NCBI RefSeq assembly: GCF_000172175.1
Contig: NZ_ABJL02000008.1
Coordinates: 2,790,001 to 2,854,000, forward strand
Reading direction: 5' to 3'
Source: Bacteroides intestinalis DSM 17393
GTDB taxonomy: Bacteria; Bacteroidota; Bacteroidia; Bacteroidales; Bacteroidaceae
DNA length: 64,000 nucleotides
The position numbers were made by a program, and so were the translations under genes. Under the pieces are notes generated by a model. The model did no database searches and was not told where the DNA came from. It saw nothing but the letters and a program-made list of their open reading frames with translations. Of the stretch, positions 8,317 to 17,366 are shown in pieces. Each line of letters starts with the position of its first letter. Position 1 is the first letter of the stretch.

Positions 8317-9996
8317 ATGAAAGCAAGAAAGACCCTAATGAGTCTCTGTCTGTTGCTCGCCTTGCCATTGGCGGCACAGCAAAAGAACTATGTTTCCGAA
8401 GTATGGGTAGCCGACCAAGGAAACGGTAAGTACAAGAACCCGGTACTCTATGCAGACTATTCTGACCCGGATGCCTGCCGTGTAGGAGATGATTTCTACA
8501 TGACATCTTCCAGTTTCAACTGTCTACCCGGACTTCAGATACTTCACTCCAAAGATTTGGTGAACTGGAGTATCATTGGTGCTGCCGTACCCTATGCACT
8601 GCCACCTATTGAAACTCCCGAGCGTCCCGAACACGGTAACCGCGTATGGGCGCCCGCTATCCGTCATCACAACGGGGAGTTTTACATCTTCTGGGGAGAC
8701 CCCGATCAGGGTGCTTTCATGGTGAAAGCCAAAGACCCGAAAGGTCCGTGGACCGAGCCTGTGCTGGTAAAGCCGGGAAAAGGTATCATCGACACTTGCC
8801 CACTCTGGGACGAGGACGGTAAAGTATACATGGTACACGCTTATGCAGGTAGCCGCGCCGAATTGAAAAGCGTGATCACCATCTGCGAACTGAATGCCGA
8901 AGCAACTAAAGCCATTACCCCGTCGCGCATTGTATTCGACGGTCATGAAGCACACCAGACTTGCGAAGGTCCAAAGTTCTACAAACGTAACGGATATTAT
9001 TATATCTTCCATCCGGCAGGCGGCGTACCCACAGGTTGGCAGGTAGTACTGCGTTCCAAAAACGTATACGGCCCGTACGAATGGAAAACAGTGCTGGCAC
9101 AAGGTGATAGCCCTGTCAACGGTCCTCACCAGGGTGCATGGGTAGATACTCCGACCGGAGAAGACTGGTTCCTGCACTTCCAGGATGTAGGTGCTTATGG
9201 CCGCTTGGTACATCTGCAACCGATGAAATGGGTAAATGACTGGCCTGTAATCGGCATTGATAAAGACGGTGACGGTTGTGGTGAACCTGTAATGACTTAC
9301 AAGAAGCCGAATGTAGGTAAGACATATCCTATCTGTACTCCGCAGGAAAGTGACGAATTTGATGGATACACTTTATCACCACAGTGGCAATGGCATGCCA
9401 ATGTCAATGAGAAATGGGCATATTATGCCGGTGATCAAAGCATGGTCCGTCTTTATTCTTACCCCGTTGTAAAGGAATACAAGAACCTGTTTGATGTAGC
9501 CAATCTGCTATTACAAAAAGCTCCTGCACCTAATTTCACCGCTACTATGAAGCTGACCTTCAAACCGGTAGAGAAATATAAAGGTGAACGTACCGGACTG
9601 GTAGTAATGGGTATGGATTACGCCGGATTGATCCTTGAGAATACGGATAAAGGTCTGGTACTCTCACAAGTATCCTGCCTGAAGGCTGACAAGGGCACAC
9701 CGGAAGAAGTAAACGGTACGGTAGACCTGACTGATAACACAATTTACCTGAAAGTAAAATTCACCAGCGACGGCAAAAAGATTTCCAAGAGCGAAGGTGG
9801 ACACGACCTGTTGGTAATGTGCGACTTCAGTTACAGCCTCGACGGTAAGAAATATCAGTCACTTGGCAAACCGTTCCAGGCAAGAGAAGGCAAATGGATC
9901 GGTGTTAAGGTAGGTACATTCTGTACACGTCCGGCAATTACGACCAATGATGGCGGCTGGTCGGATGTAGACTGGTTCCGTATCACAAAGAAATAA
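8317..9996 (+). CDS. GH43 family beta-xylosidase/alpha-L-arabinofuranosidase with C-terminal beta-sandwich
   Basis: 559 residues with a short signal peptide (SLCLLLALPLAAQ). The five-bladed propeller domain (about 35-330) carries the GH43 triad: base Asp in YSDPDACRVG (about 50), pKa-modulating Asp in GIIDTCPLWDEDG (about 157) and acid Glu in HQTCEGPKF (about 216). The C-terminal half (about 345-559, from DEFDGYTLSPQWQW) is the GH43-associated beta-sandwich, as in subfamilies near 10-12. It probably removes arabinofuranose or xylose from pectic side chains. It is 16 bases downstream of the DUF4861 gene and ends at a strong terminator. Sugar specificity is inferred only. Confidence 0.92.
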   Translation: MKARKTLMSLCLLLALPLAAQQKNYVSEVWVADQGNGKYKNPVLYADYSDPDACRVGDDFYMTSSSFNCLPGLQILHSKDLVNWSIIGAAVPYALPPIETPERPEHGNRVWAPAIRHHNGEFYIFWGDPDQGAFMVKAKDPKGPWTEPVLVKPGKGIIDTCPLWDEDGKVYMVHAYAGSRAELKSVITICELNAEATKAITPSRIVFDGHEAHQTCEGPKFYKRNGYYYIFHPAGGVPTGWQVVLRSKNVYGPYEWKTVLAQGDSPVNGPHQGAWVDTPTGEDWFLHFQDVGAYGRLVHLQPMKWVNDWPVIGIDKDGDGCGEPVMTYKKPNVGKTYPICTPQESDEFDGYTLSPQWQWHANVNEKWAYYAGDQSMVRLYSYPVVKEYKNLFDVANLLLQKAPAPNFTATMKLTFKPVEKYKGERTGLVVMGMDYAGLILENTDKGLVLSQVSCLKADKGTPEEVNGTVDLTDNTIYLKVKFTSDGKKISKSEGGHDLLVMCDFSYSLDGKKYQSLGKPFQAREGKWIGVKVGTFCTRPAITTNDGGWSDVDWFRITKK

Positions 9997-10022
9997 TAAT
10001 CGGCTCTTTAGCTAATCAATCT

Positions 10023-10065
10023 ATTCCTCCTTATTGAAACTCTGTTTTCTATAAGGAGGAATTTT
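10023..10065 (+). terminator. Rho-independent terminator after GH43
   Basis: ATTCCTCCTTAT (10023-10034) pairs perfectly with ATAAGGAGGAAT (10051-10062) over a 16-base loop, followed by TTTTC. Confidence 0.8.
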
Positions 10066-10149
10066 CATTCCCACTCTGTTTTACATTCACCGCAATCTAT
10101 AAAACACGCATTATACTTCTAATTATCACCACGTTACATTTACCGATTA

Positions 10150-10259
10150 TTTTTTATACAATGTAAAAGCATTTACCGCTGGATGTAACGACCTTTACCG
10201 CCTACTGTAACGACCTTTACCACGGCATGTAACGACTTTTACCACGACACGTAAATGGA
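10150..10259. repeat. Tandem 22-bp degenerate repeat array (site 1)
   Basis: Four units at 10172-10193, 10194-10215, 10216-10237 and 10238-10259 share TTTACC at unit positions 1-6 and, in units 1-3, TGTAACGAC at positions 13-21. A weaker copy in register (10150-10171, ATGTAA conserved) precedes them, and another TTTACC lies 33 bases upstream at 10139. Each unit has a dyad, GTAA-N6-TTAC, across the unit border. There are no spacers and no open reading frame. It lies between the GH43 terminator and the gph promoter. Confidence 0.85.
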
Positions 10260-10298
10260 ATTACGATGTGGGGTAAAAAAAGTTTGAACGAAATGTCG

Positions 10299-10306
10299 TA
10301 TCTTTG
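10299..10306 (+). promoter_or_regulatory. Predicted -7 box of the HAD phosphatase gene
   Basis: TATCTTTG matches the -7 consensus about 22 bases before the ATG at 10329; the 22-bp array ends 40 bases upstream, where an activator or repressor would bind. Confidence 0.55.
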
Positions 10307-10328
10307 TGTTCATTAAAGAAAAAGAAGT

Positions 10329-10982
10329 ATGAAGAAATTAGTAATATTCGATTTAGACGGAACCCTACTAAACACCATCGCCGATTTGGCACAAAGTACA
10401 AACCATGCATTAGCAGCATTAGGATATCCCACCCACAAAGAAGAAGAGTACAACTTTATGGTTGGAAACGGCATCAATAAGCTGTTTGAACGCGCTTTGC
10501 CCGAAGGTGAGAAAACGGAAGAGAATGTTTTGCGTGTACGGAAAGAATTTGTCCCTTATTACGACCAGCATAATGCCGACAAGAGTTGTCCTTACCCCGG
10601 CATTACGGAACTTTTGGACGAACTGCAAGCCAAAGGTTTGCAAGTGGCCGTTGCTTCAAACAAGTACCAAGCGGCTACCGAAAAACTTATTGCCCACTAT
10701 TTCCCCAATATCCGCTTTACCGCTGTATTCGGCCAACGTGAAGGTGTCAATGTGAAACCTGACCCTACCGTGGTATATGATATCCTAAAGATAGCACAGA
10801 TTTCCAAAGAAGCTGTTCTCTACGTAGGAGATTCCGGTGTGGATATGCAGACTGCCATTCATGCGGAAGTGACTTCCTGCGGTGTAACCTGGGGATTCCG
10901 CCCGCGTGCCGAACTGGAAACTTTCCACCCGAATTATATTATAGATAAGGCTGAAGAGGTTTTGGAAATAGTTTTTAGATAA
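10329..10982 (+). CDS. gph: HAD-superfamily phosphatase, phosphoglycolate phosphatase-like
   Basis: 217 residues, cytosolic, subfamily IA HAD. Motif I is FDLDGTLLNT (residues 7-16) with the nucleophile Asp. The helical cap follows (about 20-80), then motif II in VASNKYQ (Ser, about 111), the Lys in VKPDP (about 144) and motif IV GDSGVDMQTA (about 170). It removes phosphate from 2-phosphoglycolate or a related small sugar phosphate; this family is promiscuous, so the gene name is tentative. It is a single-gene unit set in the pectin region without an obvious link to it. The upstream 22-bp repeat array is its most unusual feature. Confidence 0.88.
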   Translation: MKKLVIFDLDGTLLNTIADLAQSTNHALAALGYPTHKEEEYNFMVGNGINKLFERALPEGEKTEENVLRVRKEFVPYYDQHNADKSCPYPGITELLDELQAKGLQVAVASNKYQAATEKLIAHYFPNIRFTAVFGQREGVNVKPDPTVVYDILKIAQISKEAVLYVGDSGVDMQTAIHAEVTSCGVTWGFRPRAELETFHPNYIIDKAEEVLEIVFR

Positions 10983-11027
10983 GAGGGGAGCTATATTCCT
11001 TTCGGACGGGTTATGAATGAAATAGGG

Positions 11028-11238
11028 ATTTATCATGTGCAGGCTGAAAGCCTGATATTATATAGCGTAGGGCATCGCCCTACGTAATAGCATATCTCTA
11101 CAGGAGCCCTGAAAGGGCGAAACCGAGTATAACACCTTTATTGCGCCCTTTCAGGGCTTAAGATAGAGAGCGTAATCAATACGTAGGGCGATGCCCTACG
11201 CTATATAATGTCAGGCTTTCAGCCTGCAGACGATAAAT
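11028..11238. repeat. 211-bp nested mosaic palindrome built of REP-like hairpins
   Basis: Outer arms 11039-11085 and 11181-11227 are 47-base inverted copies with one mismatch; with three mismatches in all the arms extend to 11028 and 11238. Each arm holds two self-complementary words: CAGGCT-GAA-AGCCTG, and CGTAGGGC-ATC-GCCCTACG. Further in, AGCCCTGAAAGGGCG (11105-11119) is repeated inverted and perfect at 11144-11158. The order is therefore A-B-C / C'-B'-A'. It fills most of the gph to GH95 spacer (10983-11359), which contains nothing else I can identify. Confidence 0.9.
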
Positions 11239-11359
11239 TATCATTTGATTCCTTTCTTTTCGGTATTGCGTCATTTTTACTCCTTTTTAGCCAATTATTA
11301 CCCCTCAGAATGCCTTAAACTGCCTAACATTGCAATCGAAATACCAAAAATGAAAAACA

Positions 11360-13852
11360 ATGATAAAGAAATGGTTATTAGCATGCTTCACAGTTGTTTG
11401 TGCTGGAACTAATCTACAAGCACAACAGGAAGATCAAACCCTCAAATTATGGTACGACAAACCCGCCACGCAATGGGTGGAAGCTCTGCCATTAGGTAAC
11501 GGACGTATAGGCACCATGGTTTTCGGCGACCCGGTACACGAACAGTTCCAGTTGAACGAAGAAACCGTATGGGGCGGTTCTCCCCACAACAATACCAACC
11601 CCAAAGCCAAAGATGCCCTGCCTCGTATCCGCCAGCTCATCTTCGAAGGTAAGAACAAAGAAGCACAGGAGCTTTGCGGCCCTACCATTTGCTCGCAATC
11701 AGCCAATGGAATGCCTTATCAGACCGTAGGATCACTGCATCTGGACTTCGACGGTATCAATGAATACAATGACTATTACCGCGATCTGGATATAGAAAAG
11801 GCAATTGCTACCACTCGCTTCACAGCCAATGGTGTGACTTATACTCGAGAAGCCTACACCTCCTTCCCCGATCAGGTATTAGTGATCCGGCTGACGGCTT
11901 CACAAAAGAAAAGCATCTCATTCACAGCCAAATATAGTACTCCTTATAAAAGTAGCGTGATACGTTGCATCTCCCCCCGCAAGGAATTGCAATTGAATGG
12001 AAAAGCCAACGACCATGAAGGTATTGAAGGAAAAGTAGAATTTACCGCACTTACCCGTATAGAAAATAATGGTGGAAAGTTGGAAATACTATCAGACAGC
12101 ACTCTACAGGTAAAGGACGCAAACAGTGTTATACTGTATGTTTCCATCGGAACCAACTTCGTGAATTATAAAGACGTTTCGGGTGATGCCCTCAATAGCG
12201 CACAACAGTACCTGAAACTGGTTAATAAGAACTACCCAAAGAGTAAGGCTTCACATATCAATGCATATCAGAAATACTTCAACCGTGTATCTCTGAATTT
12301 GGGAAGTAATGCTCAGATCAATAAGCCGACGGATGTACGTGTAAAAGAGTTCAGTAGTAGTTTCGACCCACAGATGGCTGTCTTGTACTTCCAATTCGGA
12401 CGTTACCTCTTAATATGCAGTTCTCAACCGGGTGGACAGGCTGCCAATCTGCAAGGTATCTGGAACTACCAACTGCGTGCTCCTTGGGATGGCAAGTATA
12501 CCACTGACATCAACGTTGAAATGAACTATTGGCCAGCCGAAAGCACTTCTCTGCCCGAAATGCACGAACCTTTCCTGCAATTAGTGAAAGAAGTAGCCAT
12601 ACAAGGACGTGAAAGCGCAGCCATGTACGGCTGTCGCGGCTGGACATTACATCACAACACAGACATTTGGCGTAGTACAGGTGCTGTCGATGGATCCAGT
12701 TATGGCGTATGGCCTACCTGCAATGCCTGGTTCTGCCAGCATCTTTGGGATCGGTATCTATTCTCCGGTGATAAGAACTACCTCTCCGAAGCATATCCTT
12801 TGATGCGTGGTGCCTGTGAGTTCTATCTCGACTTTTTGGTACGTGAACCGGAGAACAATTGGTTAGTAGTTGCTCCCTCCTATTCTCCTGAAAATAGTCC
12901 TGCAGTAAATGGACAACGCACATTTGTCGTTGTTGCCGGCACCACTATGGACAACCAAATGGTTTACGATCTTTTCTACAACACCATTTCCGCAGCCAAA
13001 CTAATGAACGAAACAACCGCTTTCACCGACAGCCTGCAAACTGTTGTCAACAATTTAGCACCGATGCAAGTAGGCCGTTGGGGGCAGTTACAGGAGTGGA
13101 TGCACGACTGGGATAACCCCAAAGATCGTCACCGTCATATTTCTCACCTCTGGGGACTGTATCCAGGACGCCAGATCAGCGCCTACCATTCCCCTGTCCT
13201 GTTTGAAGCTGCCAAGAAGTCTTTGATTGGACGTGGTGACCATTCTACGGGCTGGTCGATGGGATGGAAAGTTTGCTTATGGGCTCGTCTGCTGGATGGT
13301 AACCATGCTTATAAACTGATTACAGACCAACTTCACCCCACCACTGACGAAAAGGGGCAAAATGGAGGCACCTATCCAAACCTGTTCGATGCCCACCCGC
13401 CTTTCCAAATTGATGGTAACTTTGGCTGTGCTGCCGGTATTGCCGAAATGTTAGTTCAGAGCCATGACGGTGCCATCCATCTTCTTCCTGCTTTGCCCGA
13501 CGTATGGAAAGAAGGAACTCTGAAAGGTATCCGTTGCCGTGGTGGATTTACTGTGAATGAAATGAAGTGGGAAAACGGTAAGTTACAAACCGCCGTTATA
13601 GCCTCCAATATTGGTGGTACACTCCGTATCCGCACTCAGACTCCCTTGTATTTGAATGGGAAAAAATTGAGCCCAACTACGCAAAAAGTGTCCGACAACC
13701 CGCTTTTGCAACCACAGGGCATCCGCAAGCCATTAATTGCCGCTAATGCTCCAATTTGCATACCGGAATATGCACAGACTTACGTCTATGATATTGAAAC
13801 AAGTGCAGGCAAAGAGTACATCCTAACATCAAAAGAGCAACAAAATAAATAG
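11360..13852 (+). CDS. GH95 family alpha-L-fucosidase/alpha-L-galactosidase
   Basis: 830 residues with a signal peptide (LLACFTVVCAGTNLQAQ). The domain order is typical: N-terminal beta region (about 25-290, starting LWYDKPATQWVEALPLGNGRIG), helical linker, (alpha/alpha)6 barrel (about 330-720) and C-terminal beta domain. Active-site landmarks match Bifidobacterium AfcA: the two Asn in TDINVEMNYW (about 383-388), Glu in PSYSPEN (about 510) and Asp in IDGNFG (about 684). It is an inverting enzyme on alpha-1,2-linked L-fucose or, in some plant-glycan loci, L-galactose; in a pectin region a side-chain role is likely. It sits alone between the mosaic palindrome and a terminator. Confidence 0.93.
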   Translation: MIKKWLLACFTVVCAGTNLQAQQEDQTLKLWYDKPATQWVEALPLGNGRIGTMVFGDPVHEQFQLNEETVWGGSPHNNTNPKAKDALPRIRQLIFEGKNKEAQELCGPTICSQSANGMPYQTVGSLHLDFDGINEYNDYYRDLDIEKAIATTRFTANGVTYTREAYTSFPDQVLVIRLTASQKKSISFTAKYSTPYKSSVIRCISPRKELQLNGKANDHEGIEGKVEFTALTRIENNGGKLEILSDSTLQVKDANSVILYVSIGTNFVNYKDVSGDALNSAQQYLKLVNKNYPKSKASHINAYQKYFNRVSLNLGSNAQINKPTDVRVKEFSSSFDPQMAVLYFQFGRYLLICSSQPGGQAANLQGIWNYQLRAPWDGKYTTDINVEMNYWPAESTSLPEMHEPFLQLVKEVAIQGRESAAMYGCRGWTLHHNTDIWRSTGAVDGSSYGVWPTCNAWFCQHLWDRYLFSGDKNYLSEAYPLMRGACEFYLDFLVREPENNWLVVAPSYSPENSPAVNGQRTFVVVAGTTMDNQMVYDLFYNTISAAKLMNETTAFTDSLQTVVNNLAPMQVGRWGQLQEWMHDWDNPKDRHRHISHLWGLYPGRQISAYHSPVLFEAAKKSLIGRGDHSTGWSMGWKVCLWARLLDGNHAYKLITDQLHPTTDEKGQNGGTYPNLFDAHPPFQIDGNFGCAAGIAEMLVQSHDGAIHLLPALPDVWKEGTLKGIRCRGGFTVNEMKWENGKLQTAVIASNIGGTLRIRTQTPLYLNGKKLSPTTQKVSDNPLLQPQGIRKPLIAANAPICIPEYAQTYVYDIETSAGKEYILTSKEQQNK

Positions 13853-13907
13853 TTATTAAAAACATAGAGACAACGACTTAAGTGAGCCGTTCATATGTTA
13901 AAGTGTC

Positions 13908-13938
13908 AAGAGGGGAACAATAAATTCCCCTCTTTTCT
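13908..13938 (+). terminator. Rho-independent terminator after GH95
   Basis: AAGAGGGGAA (13908-13917) pairs perfectly with TTCCCCTCTT (13925-13934) over a seven-base loop, followed by TT. Confidence 0.85.
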
Positions 13939-14044
13939 GTTATATAACATCATATAGGTTATTCACAAAAGCATATTAGACAGCAAATAACAAAAAATAC
14001 TACCCTAAAAACAGATATTACACATTTATCTTTTTACATCCCTA

Positions 14045-14052
14045 TACATTTG
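14045..14052 (+). promoter_or_regulatory. Predicted -7 box of the first susCD operon
   Basis: TACATTTG, about 63 bases before the susC start. No convincing -33 TTG, which would suit an activator-dependent promoter; the HTCS at 26.3-30.8 kb is the obvious candidate. Confidence 0.5.
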
Positions 14053-14114
14053 CAGCAAAGAATTAACAGTGTGCACGAACACACTAACGAAAAAAATCAT
14101 ACTAAATTAATAAC

Positions 14115-17100
14115 ATGCAAAGAATGTCTAACAAGATGAAAAACATGCGCGCCGCGTTACTATTCTTTTTAGTAGCCGTGATATCGCTTAGCGTATCAGC
14201 GCAAAATGTAGCCGTAACAGGTACTGTGACAGACAAGACGGGAGAAACCGTTATCGGTGCTTCCGTAGTAGAGAAAGGAAATGCCGGTAATGGTACTATT
14301 ACCGATATTGATGGTAATTTTTCCCTTAATGTTCCCGCCAATGCCACATTAGTATTTTCTTATGTGGGAATGAAATCTCAGGAAATAGCCTTAAAAGGTA
14401 AAACTAAAGTTGACATTGTTATGGAAGATGATGCACAAGCTTTGGAAGAGGTTGTGGTTATCGGCTATGGTACAGTACAAAAGAAAGACTTGACCGGATC
14501 GGTCGCCTCTGTCAGTGCCAAACAATTGGAATCTATACCTGTATCAAGCGCATCAGAAGCATTACAAGGTAAGATGGCCGGTGTTCAGATTACAACAACT
14601 GAAGGTTCACCTGATGCAGATATCAAAATCCGTGTACGCGGTGGTGGTTCTCTTTCACAAGATAACTCGCCTCTTTATATCGTAGATGGTTTTCCGGTGT
14701 CCAGTATCAGTGATATTGCTCCCACAGATATCCAATCTGTAGACGTACTAAAAGATGCTTCTTCCACAGCAATCTACGGTGCACGTGGTGCCAACGGTGT
14801 TATTATTATAACTACTAAATCCGGTGCAGAAGGAAAAACACAAGTTAACTTCGGTGCATCTTATGGCTTCCGCAACGTAATCAAACAAGTAGGTGTATTG
14901 GACCCGTATGAATTCAGCCTTTATCAATACGAATTGGATCAGTCAGGTACATCTTACGGTGCATATAAAGATCTGGAAATCTACAAATCCAAAGAAGGTT
15001 CAAATTGGCAAGATCAATTATTTGGTCGTACAGGTAATCAACAGCAATACAACATCAGCGTAAGCGGCGGTACTAAATCTACCAAATTCAACATCAGCTA
15101 CGCACGTAATGATGAAAAGAGTATCATGAGAGGCTCCGGATACTCCAAAAACAACATCAATGCTAAAATCAATACGGAAATCAACAAATGGTTAAGCCTT
15201 GATTTCAATGCCCGTCTGATACAACAGAAAATAGACGGTCTGAGCGGGGGTGCCGATAATGAAAGCAGTAAAGCATACTCATTAGTAGCCCGTGCCATCA
15301 CTCATGCACCGGTAAAGGCATTAAATGAAGATTCCGAGGATGATGAAAACAGTACGAATGCGCGTTACACCCCATTGGAGCGCGTAGATGCAACCTATAA
15401 ACAGCAAAGAAGATTCCGTCAGGACTACAACGTAGGTATAAACTGGGAACCGTTGAAAGGATTAAAGTTCAGAAGTGAATTCGGATATGGCTGGAAATTT
15501 GATGATACAGACCAAGTATGGGGATATAAAGCGACAGCAAACTCCAAATTCGGTCATGGTGGTCTTCCACAAGCATATCTGACAAATTCAGACAATAAAA
15601 ACTGGAGAAATGCCAATACATTGACATACGAAAACAAGAAGTTATTTAATGGACGTGACCGGCTCAATGTCATGATCGGACATGAAGTCTCTACTTCTCA
15701 GGATACAAAAAAATATGTAACCTCCGTAGATTTCAGTAAAGATGCAACAACTAAAGAAATTCTTGCTGCTCTCGGTAACGGAACAGCGCTCCCTACCAGC
15801 ACTTATATTGGCATTAAAGATAACTTGCTTTCATTCTTCGGACGTGCCAACTACACACTGATGGATAAATATTTGTTCACATTCACAATGCGTGCCGATG
15901 GTTCCAGTAAATTTGCCAAAGGCAGCCAATGGGGCTATTTCCCCTCAGGAGCTATCGCATGGCGCATCTACGATGAGGCTTTCATGAATAATGCCAAAGA
16001 ATGGTTATCCAATCTGAAGGTTCGCGTAAGTTATGGTACAGCAGGTAACAATCGTATCCCAAGTGGTTCTATGTACACCACTTATTCGGTTGCCGGAACT
16101 TCCGAAAAAGGTATCTATTTTGATGAAACAACAGCAGTCGTATTGAAACACGGTAATGTACTCTCCAATCCCGGATTAAAGTGGGAAACAACCGTCTCAC
16201 GCAATGCTGGTATTGACTTTGGCTTCTTCAATAATCGCCTGTCCGGTGCTATTGATGTATATTGGAATACAACGAAAGACTTGTTGATGAAAACGACTAT
16301 TGCTTCCAGTTCCGGTTATTCTTACCAATACAAGAACATGGGTCAGACATCTAACAAAGGTGTAGAACTCCAATTGGATGCTGTATTAGTGGATGCCAAA
16401 GATTTCGGCTTGAATTTCAATTTCAACATCTCATACAACCGCGGCAAGATTGACAAATTAAATGGCAGTTCATTCTGGCAAAGCAGTAGCTGGGCAGGAA
16501 CAGCCGCAGCAGGTATCGAGGACTTCTTAGTGGAAGAAGGCGGACGTTTAGGCGAAGTATACGGTTACAAGACAGATGGTTTCTATACCGCTGATGATTT
16601 TACCTTCGACGCAGAAAAAGGAACCTACGCCCTGAAAGCAGGAGTTAACGACTGTAGCTCTCTTATTGGTGGCAAAGTATATCCCGGTTCCATTAAGCTG
16701 AAAGCGAATGAGGATGGTGAATATAAGAAAGAACGTTTAGGAAATACCGTACCTACCGTATCCGGAGGTTTTGGTCTGAATGCCCGTTGGAAAGGTTTTG
16801 ACTTTACAGCTTTCTTTAACTACTCACTCGGAAACAAGATTGTGAATGCAACCAAACTGGGATCAAGTTTTTATAGTGGTTCATCCAAGAACTGGAATAT
16901 CAATGATCATTTTACTTCAGCCAATCGCTATTCCTGGATTGATCCTTCAACAGGTACCAACTTGCTGAGCAGCGCTTCTATCAAAGCAAATGGTGAAGCA
17001 TGGACTATCAACCGTCTGAACGAAGTAAATACAGGATCAAGCATTTGGAATCCTGCTGCCGCTACGGTTATGCCACTCGTTGACTGGGCTGTAGAAGATG

Positions 17101-17345
17101 GTTCTTTCCTGCGCGTCAATAACATTACAATCGGTTATACATTACCTAAACTGTTTGTAAGCAAACTGAATATACAAAATATCCGTATTTATGTTACAGG
17201 ATACAATCTACATTGCTTTACCAAGTACTCAGGCACCGATCCTGAAGTAGATTGTTGTACAAGCACCCCTATGACCCCGGGTATCGATTATGCTGCATAT
17301 CCTAAGAGCCGTTCATTCGTAGGAGGTATCAATGTTACATTCTAA
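14115..17345 (+). CDS. SusC-like TonB-dependent outer-membrane transporter 1
   Basis: 1,076 residues. The signal peptide ends near VSAQNV. It is followed by the carboxypeptidase-regulatory-like domain (about 33-105, VTGTVTDKTGETVIGASV), a TonB-box region EEVVVIGYGTV (about 111), the plug (KDLTGSVASVSAKQLE through AIYGARGANGVIIITTK) and a 22-strand barrel ending in aromatic GGINVTF. It imports oligosaccharides across the outer membrane, gated by the SusD lid encoded 21 bases downstream. There is no N-terminal STN domain, so it is not an anti-sigma-signalling receptor. In this neighbourhood the cargo is most likely a pectin fragment (inferred). Confidence 0.96.
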   Translation: MQRMSNKMKNMRAALLFFLVAVISLSVSAQNVAVTGTVTDKTGETVIGASVVEKGNAGNGTITDIDGNFSLNVPANATLVFSYVGMKSQEIALKGKTKVDIVMEDDAQALEEVVVIGYGTVQKKDLTGSVASVSAKQLESIPVSSASEALQGKMAGVQITTTEGSPDADIKIRVRGGGSLSQDNSPLYIVDGFPVSSISDIAPTDIQSVDVLKDASSTAIYGARGANGVIIITTKSGAEGKTQVNFGASYGFRNVIKQVGVLDPYEFSLYQYELDQSGTSYGAYKDLEIYKSKEGSNWQDQLFGRTGNQQQYNISVSGGTKSTKFNISYARNDEKSIMRGSGYSKNNINAKINTEINKWLSLDFNARLIQQKIDGLSGGADNESSKAYSLVARAITHAPVKALNEDSEDDENSTNARYTPLERVDATYKQQRRFRQDYNVGINWEPLKGLKFRSEFGYGWKFDDTDQVWGYKATANSKFGHGGLPQAYLTNSDNKNWRNANTLTYENKKLFNGRDRLNVMIGHEVSTSQDTKKYVTSVDFSKDATTKEILAALGNGTALPTSTYIGIKDNLLSFFGRANYTLMDKYLFTFTMRADGSSKFAKGSQWGYFPSGAIAWRIYDEAFMNNAKEWLSNLKVRVSYGTAGNNRIPSGSMYTTYSVAGTSEKGIYFDETTAVVLKHGNVLSNPGLKWETTVSRNAGIDFGFFNNRLSGAIDVYWNTTKDLLMKTTIASSSGYSYQYKNMGQTSNKGVELQLDAVLVDAKDFGLNFNFNISYNRGKIDKLNGSSFWQSSSWAGTAAAGIEDFLVEEGGRLGEVYGYKTDGFYTADDFTFDAEKGTYALKAGVNDCSSLIGGKVYPGSIKLKANEDGEYKKERLGNTVPTVSGGFGLNARWKGFDFTAFFNYSLGNKIVNATKLGSSFYSGSSKNWNINDHFTSANRYSWIDPSTGTNLLSSASIKANGEAWTINRLNEVNTGSSIWNPAAATVMPLVDWAVEDGSFLRVNNITIGYTLPKLFVSKLNIQNIRIYVTGYNLHCFTKYSGTDPEVDCCTSTPMTPGIDYAAYPKSRSFVGGINVTF

Positions 17346-17366
17346 TTTTAAAGACAGAGAAGAATT

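Noticed and set aside
11028..11238. Mosaic palindrome as a simple terminator
   Set aside because: There is no T run after any arm, and the symmetry extends over 211 bases, far more than a terminator needs.
13860..14114. Possible tRNA or small gene before susC1
   Set aside because: Apart from the GH95 terminator and a -7 box I find no cloverleaf, no reading frame and no repeat.
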